Assembly: GCA_036381175.1 (NCBI GenBank)
Contig: DASVDI010000039.1
Span: 1 to 19,730 of the forward strand
DNA: 19,730 nucleotides
Direction: 5' to 3'
DNA from: JAJUFS01 sp036381175
GTDB lineage: Bacteria > Pseudomonadota > Gammaproteobacteria > Natronospirales > JAJUFS01
Below the pieces are notes generated by a model. It did no database searches. It saw nothing but the letters and a program-made list of their open reading frames with translations, and had not been told where the DNA came from. Numbering within the stretch: position 1 is the first letter of the stretch; each line of letters begins with the position of its first letter. Position numbers and translations under genes: made by a program. Of this stretch, positions 14,284 to 19,730 are shown piece after piece.

Positions 14284-16134
14284 TCATTTTGCCTCGGGCT
14301 TGCGAACGATCGCATCCACCGAACCCTGCGCGAGCGGGTGGTAACCCGGGCGCGCTTCGTCATAAACGCGTTTCGCAAACTCCGCATGTTCCGGCGTTTT
14401 CATCAGCTCCGCATACAACGGAACGATCAACTTCCGGCGGCCGATACCGATGAGGTAATCCCGAAGGCGTTCGAAGGCCGGCTGGTAATCGTTGCGGATC
14501 GCGATCTTCAGCCAGGAGTGCGCGATTTCATTGTTCTTCGTGTTCGTCAACTTGAACGCGTCATCCAGCGCCTTCATCTGCGCGCCGCTCAGTTTCTCCG
14601 GCATCGTGTTCAGGAAATACAGCCACTGATGCACGGTCCACGCTGATGCATCGATGTCTTTCGCTTCACGCTCGCCGGAAAGAAACGCCTGCTGGATTTT
14701 GGCGACACGATCAAACGCATCCGATTGCGGCACGGGATGGTTTTCCGGCAGGCCCGGTTCGTGAATCCATGCCTGGATGCGTTCCCAGTCGAGTTTCTTC
14801 GGGAATTTCTCGACGAGATGTTCTTTCAGGTATTTCTCGAAGTCCGCGGTGGTGATCGACTGGAACGCGAAGTGATCGAAATAACCGCGCAGGAATTCAT
14901 CGAAGTTGTCACGGCCGACCTTGTATTCCAGTTCGCGCAGGAACAACGCGCCTTTCTCGTAAGGAATATTGCTGAACACGCTGTCGGGATCGCGCTTGCC
15001 GAGTTCGATGTTGAGTACGGTTTCATCTGCCGGCAATGAATCCAGCGCGTCCTGGATGTCGGCGTAGCCGAGCGCGGCTTCCTGCTGTTCGCGTGCTTCA
15101 CCGTAAACCTCTTCCATGATGCGATACGTCAGGTAGGTGGTGAAACCTTCGTTCAGCCACAGGTCGCGCCATGTTGCATTGGTGACGAGATTGCCCGACC
15201 AGGAATGCGCGAGTTCGTGTGCGATCAATGACACCAGCGAACGGTCGCCGGCGATGACGGTGGGCGTGATGAAAGAGAGCCGCGGATTTTCCATGCCGCC
15301 GAACGGAAAGCTCGCAGGCAGGATCAGGAGATCGTAGCGGCCCCAGCGATACGGCCCGTACAGCGCCTCCGTGACTTCCATCATTCTCTCGGTGTCATCG
15401 AACTCCCAGGCGGCTTCGTCGACGATGTAAGGCTCGGCGTAAACGCCGGTGCGCTCGCTCATCTTCTCGAAGCGCAGATCACCCACGCCGATCGCGATGA
15501 GATACGGCGGAATCGGCTGCGGCATTTCGAAATGGTACTCGCCGTCGCGCTTCGCATCCTGCTCCATGCGCGCACTCATCACGGCGAGCAAATCCTTCGG
15601 CGTGCGGATTGTCGCTTCATACGTGACACGCACCCCGGGCGAGTCCTGCAAGGGAATGAAGCTGCGCGCGTGAATCGCCTGCGCCTGGGAGAACAGGAAC
15701 GGATGCTCGCCTGCGGTCTGTTCCGGCGTCAGCCATTGCAGGCCGGATGCCTCCGGCGACGTGTGATACGCCAGGCGCACCTTGTTGCTGCCTTCCGGCA
15801 ACTGGATCGTTACGGGTTGTCCCAGCGCGCCGACCGGCTCGCCGAGATTCCATTCGGCGGGCTGCCATTCGCCGTCAACCATCACTTCGACTTTCTCGAA
15901 ACCGAGATCGCGGCTGTCGAGCACGACTTTCTCGGCGTCCTCATCAACGCGTTTCAGATCGAGCGTCGCCGTGCCTTCAAGAATTTTTTCATCGAAGTTG
16001 ACGTCGAGATCGAGTGCGACGTGCGTGACGCGCACTTCGTCGGTATTGGCGAAGGAATGCAGATCTTCGTCGGCGTGCGCGGCGAGTGGCAAGGCCACGG
16101 CAAGGAGCGTGGCGGCAAACGTTCTGGCGAGCAT
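14284..16134 (-). CDS. Exported M1-family metallo-aminopeptidase (leukotriene A4 hydrolase-like)
   Basis: A 616-residue zinc aminopeptidase that trims N-terminal residues from peptides. The exopeptidase motif GGMEN is at 279-283. The zinc site HELAH (H306, E307, H310) pairs with NEG E329 exactly 18 residues on. The substrate segment QAIHARSFIPLQDSPGVR and the helical C-terminal domain place it in the leukotriene A4 hydrolase-like branch. The N-terminus MLARTFAATLLAVALPLAAHA is a normal signal peptide with cleavage near residue 21, so it should act in the periplasm. ATG 16132-16134 with AGAGGTG upstream is preferred; the frame runs open 48 codons further into the GGDEF-EAL gene, but that part is Cys- and Arg-rich and not family-like. 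It sits 61 bp behind that gene. Confidence 0.94.
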   Translation of the reverse strand: MLARTFAATLLAVALPLAAHADEDLHSFANTDEVRVTHVALDLDVNFDEKILEGTATLDLKRVDEDAEKVVLDSRDLGFEKVEVMVDGEWQPAEWNLGEPVGALGQPVTIQLPEGSNKVRLAYHTSPEASGLQWLTPEQTAGEHPFLFSQAQAIHARSFIPLQDSPGVRVTYEATIRTPKDLLAVMSARMEQDAKRDGEYHFEMPQPIPPYLIAIGVGDLRFEKMSERTGVYAEPYIVDEAAWEFDDTERMMEVTEALYGPYRWGRYDLLILPASFPFGGMENPRLSFITPTVIAGDRSLVSLIAHELAHSWSGNLVTNATWRDLWLNEGFTTYLTYRIMEEVYGEAREQQEAALGYADIQDALDSLPADETVLNIELGKRDPDSVFSNIPYEKGALFLRELEYKVGRDNFDEFLRGYFDHFAFQSITTADFEKYLKEHLVEKFPKKLDWERIQAWIHEPGLPENHPVPQSDAFDRVAKIQQAFLSGEREAKDIDASAWTVHQWLYFLNTMPEKLSGAQMKALDDAFKLTNTKNNEIAHSWLKIAIRNDYQPAFERLRDYLIGIGRRKLIVPLYAELMKTPEHAEFAKRVYDEARPGYHPLAQGSVDAIVRKPEAK

Positions 16135-16195
16135 GGTGCACCTCTTGATTTTCTTGCATGAAAGGAGCGCGATGGACAGCTCCTGTTTGAAGCTC

Positions 16196-18223
16196 TCAGG
16201 AAACCGAAGTTCCCGCACCGTCGTGCGATTCGTGCATTTGCAATGCATCCTGCAATGACAATCGCGCCACGCATTCATGTGCGCGCAGCGGCGGGCTGAA
16301 CAGATATCCCTGCATCAGGAAGCAGTTCTCCGCTTGCAGCCATTCTGCCTGTTCGCGTGATTCCACGCCTTCGGCTATGACCATCAGTTCCAGTGCGTTG
16401 GCGAGCTGGATGGTGGCGCGCGCGATGGCCGCATCTTCGCGGTTGATGCTGACATTATCAATGAACGACTTGTCCAGCTTCACGCAGTTGATCGGAAAGC
16501 GCTTGAGATAGGTGAGCGAGGAATTGCCGGTGCCGAAATCATCCAGCGCGAGCTTGCAGCCCATGGCGCGCAGCTTGCGCAGCAAGGTCAGATTCGTGTG
16601 CGCGTTGGTCATCGCAACGGATTCGGTGATCTCGAACATCAACGTCGCGGGCTCGACGCCGGTGTCTTCGAGAACACGCGCAATGGTCTGCACGATGCGA
16701 TCGGGATCGAGCTGGCGCGCGGAGAGATTGATGCTGATGTGAAATTCGCGGCCGAACTCCTGGCGGAATTTCGCGGCCTGCTCGCAGGCGGTGCGCAACG
16801 CCCAGTCGCCGAGCGGCTTGATGAGGCCGGTGTCTTCGGCGAGCGGAATGAATTCGCCGGGTGCGACGAGTCCGTACTCCGGGCTTTCCCAGCGGATCAA
16901 CGCTTCGACGCCGATGTAGCCACCGGAGAAAGTATCCACCTGCGGCTGGTAGGCGAGGAAGAATTCCTCGTTTTCCAGCGCGCGCCGCAACGCATTTTCG
17001 CGTGACAACCGCGTGAGCGCTTCGGCGTGCATGTCGGCGGAAAAAATCTGGAAGGTATTCCTGCCGCCGGTCTTCGCGCGGTACATCGCAATGTCCGCGC
17101 TTTGCAGCAGCGGTTCCACTTCGCGGCCGTGATCGGGAAAAAGCGCGATGCCGATGCTGGCGGTGAGCTTGATGTCCGAACCATCCGCCATCGCGACCGG
17201 CTCGCTGGTTTCCATGAGAATTCGGCGTGCGAGCGAGCGCACGGCGTCGATGTCCTCGAACTCCTCCATCACGACGATGAACTCGTCGCCCGACATGCGT
17301 GAAACGGTGTTTTCCTCGCGAATGCATTTCTTCAGGCGTACTGCGACTGTACGCAGCACGTCGTCGCCGATGTGATGGCCGAGCGAATCATTGATGCTCT
17401 TGAAGCGGTCGATGTCCGCGAACAGCACCGCGATGCGTGTGTTGCGCCGGCGCGCCTTGGCAATGGATTGCTCAAGACGATCACGCAGCAGCGCGCGGTT
17501 CGGCAGGCCGGTGAGCTGGTCGTAGTTGGCGAGATCAAGCAGTCGGTGTTCGGCCTGCCGGCGCACGGCGATCTCGCCGGACAGCTCGCGCGCGAGATCC
17601 GCGTACGCGAACCGCGCCTGAAGCTCATCAACGCGCTGGCGGAAACCGCGCAGCGCAAACGCCGTCAGCAGCGGGAACAGGAAAATCAGCAGGCCCGCGG
17701 CGACAAGGTTCGTCTCGGCGCCTTCCAGCAAATGGCGCACCAGCAACGGCGTGATGGCCAGCAGCGCGAACTGCACGAACAGCCGCCGGCTGGCGGACAG
17801 CGAGGGCAGCGACACGGCAACGGCCGTGACGACGATGACGGTAAGCACCAGCTGGGAACTGTTGTTGCCGGGCAGGAACAGGAGAATTCCGGCGGCACCC
17901 CAGCCCAGCCCCGTGAGCAGATTGCCGGTCGCGAAACGCTGCGACCACACGCCTGCATCCTCCAGCGAGATGTCGCGCCGCTTGAAGTTCGACGCCACCC
18001 AGGCGCGCGTTGCCCCCGTAATCGCCATGTAGGTCGCCCACAGCAACAGTACGAGGTGGCTGATATCGACCCAGAAAAGCGCCGCGATAAGCACCGCGCC
18101 AATGATCGTCGAGACGTGCAAACCCTGCGAATTGCGAAACAGCAGGTTGGTCATCTCGCCTTCGACCTGCCGGTCCACATCCCGCTCGGGAAGAATCACG
18201 TTCGCGCTGGTGCTGATCGTCAA
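16196..18223 (-). CDS. Membrane GGDEF-EAL protein, probable c-di-GMP phosphodiesterase
   Basis: A 675-residue protein with about six hydrophobic helices in residues 36-195, a short coiled linker, then GGDEF and EAL domains. The GGDEF active-site motif is SGDEF (311-315) instead of GGDEF, and the RxxD inhibition site reads REEN (302-305), so cyclase activity is uncertain and feedback inhibition probably lost. The EAL domain looks complete: EAL (440-442), N499, E531, DDFGTG (561-566), K582, E618/E621 and Q638, which supports c-di-GMP hydrolysis. The start is TTG 18221-18223 with GGAG six bases upstream; an ATG at residue 24 is an alternative. The membrane part does not match a sensor domain I can name. 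The aminopeptidase gene follows on the same strand. Confidence 0.92.
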   Translation of the reverse strand: MTISTSANVILPERDVDRQVEGEMTNLLFRNSQGLHVSTIIGAVLIAALFWVDISHLVLLLWATYMAITGATRAWVASNFKRRDISLEDAGVWSQRFATGNLLTGLGWGAAGILLFLPGNNSSQLVLTVIVVTAVAVSLPSLSASRRLFVQFALLAITPLLVRHLLEGAETNLVAAGLLIFLFPLLTAFALRGFRQRVDELQARFAYADLARELSGEIAVRRQAEHRLLDLANYDQLTGLPNRALLRDRLEQSIAKARRRNTRIAVLFADIDRFKSINDSLGHHIGDDVLRTVAVRLKKCIREENTVSRMSGDEFIVVMEEFEDIDAVRSLARRILMETSEPVAMADGSDIKLTASIGIALFPDHGREVEPLLQSADIAMYRAKTGGRNTFQIFSADMHAEALTRLSRENALRRALENEEFFLAYQPQVDTFSGGYIGVEALIRWESPEYGLVAPGEFIPLAEDTGLIKPLGDWALRTACEQAAKFRQEFGREFHISINLSARQLDPDRIVQTIARVLEDTGVEPATLMFEITESVAMTNAHTNLTLLRKLRAMGCKLALDDFGTGNSSLTYLKRFPINCVKLDKSFIDNVSINREDAAIARATIQLANALELMVIAEGVESREQAEWLQAENCFLMQGYLFSPPLRAHECVARLSLQDALQMHESHDGAGTSVS

Positions 18224-18265
18224 GAAAGTCTCCGGTCAGGCGATTGGCGGCAGCAAAGACGCCCG

Positions 18266-18271
18266 ATTGTA
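18266..18271 (-). promoter_or_regulatory. Candidate -10 of the GGDEF-EAL gene
   Basis: TACAAT on the minus strand matches five of six -10 bases and would start transcription near 18259, about 36 nt before the TTG codon. No good -35 is visible upstream. Confidence 0.4.
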
Positions 18272-18306
18272 CGCTGGAAATTCCCCGGTGATGGAGGGCT
18301 GCGCGG

Positions 18307-18356
18307 CTTGACTAGTATTAACTTCGCACTATACTCAAGTCGTCATTAACACGACT
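18307..18356. promoter_or_regulatory. Overlapping dyads, candidate PadR operators
   Basis: Two inverted repeats cover the promoter. AGTAT (18314-18318) and ATACT (18331-18335) span the spacer and -10, flanked by CTTGA (18307-18311) and TCAAG (18335-18339). AGTCGT (18338-18343) and ACGACT (18351-18356) span the predicted start site. PadR proteins usually repress their own promoters, so these are plausible binding sites (inference). Confidence 0.45.
18308..18335 (+). promoter_or_regulatory. Sigma-70 promoter of the padR-HAAS operon
   Basis: TTGACT (18308-18313) and TATACT (18330-18335) are 16 bp apart, each with five of six consensus bases. Predicted start is near 18342, about 30 nt before the PadR TTG codon. 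Confidence 0.65.
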
Positions 18357-18370
18357 GTGAGGATAGCGGC

Positions 18371-18748
18371 TTGACCGAGCAGGACGACACCTTCGACACC
18401 CAGTTGAAGAAGTTCCGCAAGGAACTCAGCGCCGGAACCGTCGCGCTCGTCCTGATGGCCGTGCTGGACCGTGCGCGTGAACCGCTCTACGGCTACCAGA
18501 TCGCCAAGCAGCTCGAAGCGGCCGATGAGCGCATGGTCGCCGGCAAGCAGAGCGCGCTGTACCCGGTGCTGCGCAATCTTTCGGCGGCAGGCCTCCTGGA
18601 AAGCTGGGTCGAGCCCTCCGTCAGCGGGCCGCCGCGCCGTTATTACCGCATCACACCGGATGGCCGGGCCGTATTTGCGGCCTGGAAAACCGCCTGGGCC
18701 AAGACCCGATCCTTTGTCGAAAGCATGTTGGAGCACGACGATGAATGA
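18371..18748 (+). CDS. PadR-family transcriptional regulator
   Basis: A 125-residue winged helix-turn-helix protein. The PadR signature is clear: PLYGYQIAKQL (about 42-52), then SALYPVLRNLSAAGLLESW and the wing SGPPRRYYRITPDGR. The C-terminal helix is short, as in the small PadR subgroup. Such proteins dimerise and repress nearby genes until a ligand or signal releases them. The start is TTG 18371 with GAGG eight bases upstream; no better ATG exists in frame. Its last eight bases overlap the start of the HAAS-type membrane gene (ATGAATGA), which indicates translational coupling and a shared job. It lies divergent from the GGDEF-EAL gene and might also affect it. Confidence 0.93.
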   Translation: MTEQDDTFDTQLKKFRKELSAGTVALVLMAVLDRAREPLYGYQIAKQLEAADERMVAGKQSALYPVLRNLSAAGLLESWVEPSVSGPPRRYYRITPDGRAVFAAWKTAWAKTRSFVESMLEHDDE

Positions 18749-19646
18749 CCGCATTCCACGTTCCGTCCAGGAGTACCTGGACCAGTTGCGCGAGGCGCTG
18801 CGCGATGCGGACCCCGCGCTCCGGCAGGACGCGCTGTACGACGCCGAGGAATACCTGCGCGCTGAGCTGAACGGCAAGAGCGACCGGCCGGAATCCGAGG
18901 TGATCGCCGGCATCGTGAACACCTATGGCGCGCCCCAAGAAGTGGCGGAAATCTACCGCCAGACCGAAGAAACCGTCGCGCGCGCCATGCGTACGCCCAC
19001 GCCGCGCGAGCGCTCAAGCCTCATCGGGCGCTTTTTCGCGATCTACGCGGATCCGCGCGCGTATTCCAGCCTGTTTTATATGCTGCTCGCACTCGCGACC
19101 GGCATCTTCTATTTCACCTGGACGACAGCGGGCATTTCGATTTCGCTGGGAACCTCGCTGCTCATCATTGGCCTGCCGCTTTTCCTGGTGTTTCTCGGCT
19201 CGATCCGGCTGTTTTCGCTGCTGGAGGGGCGCATCGTTGAAACCTTCCTCGGGGTGCGTATGCCCAGGCGGCCCGAATACCCGGCGCGCGATACCGGCAT
19301 GTTTGATCGCATCGTCAACATGCTCAAGGACGTCAGGACCTGGTCGACGATGCTGTACATGCTGCTGATGCTGCCGCTGGGAATCGCGTATTTCACGCTG
19401 GCGGTATCGCTGGTCTCGGCCTCGCTGAGCTTGATTGCAGCACCCGCGGTGTACCTGTTCGTGGATTTCCATCTGCATTATTTCTACTGGGACGGCCATG
19501 CTCACGACCTGACGGGTATCGAATCGTTGCTGCTTTGCCTGGCCGGTTTCCTGTTGCTTACCGTCTCCCTGCACGTGTTCCGCGGTCTCGGCGTGTTGCA
19601 GGGGCACATCGCGCGCGGGTTGCTGGTGCAGCCGGGACGGGAATGA
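18741..19646 (+). CDS. HAAS-domain plus sensor-domain integral membrane protein
   Basis: A 301-residue protein. Residues 1-80 form a soluble HAAS/DUF1700-type helical domain (EYLDQLREALRDAD, DAEEYLRAEL, YGAPQEVAEIY), known to accompany PadR regulators. Residues about 105-285 form a membrane part like the putative sensor domain PF13796, with two similar halves: YMLLALATGIFYFT (113-126) and YMLLMLPLGIAYFT (206-219). No kinase or other enzymatic domain follows, so output is presumably through PadR or another partner (inference). ATG 18741 is chosen because the HAAS domain begins there and it overlaps the PadR stop; the longer frame from 18471 is a shadow of PadR. No signal peptide is seen. Confidence 0.88.
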   Translation: MNDRIPRSVQEYLDQLREALRDADPALRQDALYDAEEYLRAELNGKSDRPESEVIAGIVNTYGAPQEVAEIYRQTEETVARAMRTPTPRERSSLIGRFFAIYADPRAYSSLFYMLLALATGIFYFTWTTAGISISLGTSLLIIGLPLFLVFLGSIRLFSLLEGRIVETFLGVRMPRRPEYPARDTGMFDRIVNMLKDVRTWSTMLYMLLMLPLGIAYFTLAVSLVSASLSLIAAPAVYLFVDFHLHYFYWDGHAHDLTGIESLLLCLAGFLLLTVSLHVFRGLGVLQGHIARGLLVQPGRE

Positions 19647-19674
19647 GGTGAGGAGAAAGTAAATCCCTCCCCGG

Positions 19675-19697
19675 CCCTCCCTTTGGAAAAGGGAGGG
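19675..19697. repeat. Perfect 10-bp inverted repeat downstream of the HAAS gene, possible terminator
   Basis: CCCTCCCTTT (19675-19684) pairs with AAAGGGAGGG (19688-19697) around a 3-nt loop, 28 bp behind the stop codon. No T tract follows on the plus strand, so a classic terminator is doubtful. C- and G-run palindromes of this kind are often dispersed intergenic repeats in proteobacterial genomes (from memory, unchecked). Confidence 0.5.
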
Positions 19698-19730
19698 AGC
19701 TCCTCGTTCGACAATGTCGAAAACGCATGG

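Noticed and set aside
16135..16278. 48-codon N-terminal extension of the aminopeptidase
   Set aside because: The extension lacks a ribosome-binding site and would hide a textbook signal peptide that begins at the later ATG.
17372..18349. 325-codon plus-strand frame opposite the GGDEF-EAL gene
   Set aside because: It is rich in Arg, Gln and His with no motif, and is fully antisense to an unambiguous coding region.

Overview
The window reads as chromosomal DNA of a GC-rich (by eye) Gram-negative proteobacterium. A gammaproteobacterium near the Xanthomonadales/Nevskiales type is my best guess, by inference only. Supporting signs are a CCA-encoding tRNA-Phe, an RhlE-type DEAD-box helicase, periplasmic export signals, two c-di-GMP enzymes and Shine-Dalgarno-led genes with several GTG and TTG starts. 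I see no phage, insertion sequence or CRISPR array.

Layout. 1-2470: the tail of an unrecognised gene converges on an egtB-egtD ergothioneine cassette. 2499-2835: back-to-back promoters, a long tRNA-Phe leader, tRNA-Phe(GAA) and a terminator. 2855-6516: a Pif1-like helicase and a ClC chloride transporter with CBS domains, both on the minus strand. 6587-9193: a minus-strand run of a TerC-family membrane protein, an NhaD/ArsB-type ion transporter and a hemerythrin-like protein. 9635-11547: an HD-domain protein whose 3' end overlaps convergently with rhlE. 11862-14192: a plus-strand run of a Cys-rich zinc-type protein, a membrane diguanylate cyclase and a zf-TFIIB protein, closed by a bidirectional terminator. 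14284-18223: an exported M1 aminopeptidase and a membrane GGDEF-EAL protein on the minus strand. 18308-19646: a strong promoter with dyads, then a PadR regulator overlapping a HAAS/sensor membrane protein. The window ends in a 10-bp inverted repeat.

How the genes fit together. EgtB and EgtD give two ergothioneine steps. The NhaD-like, TerC and ClC genes look like an ion and pH homeostasis block with a strong promoter in front and a second one before ClC. A c-di-GMP synthase and a probable phosphodiesterase lie about 2.3 kb apart. PadR and the HAAS protein look like a small autoregulated envelope-sensing pair.

The most unusual structure is around tRNA-Phe. Its predicted leader of about 130 nt carries an exact copy of the 5' acceptor strand and a 13-nt exact reverse complement of the anticodon arm, nested so that an alternative fold of the precursor is possible. 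A second RNA candidate is a hairpin that would pair part of the rhlE ribosome-binding site. Both are inferences from base complementarity alone.
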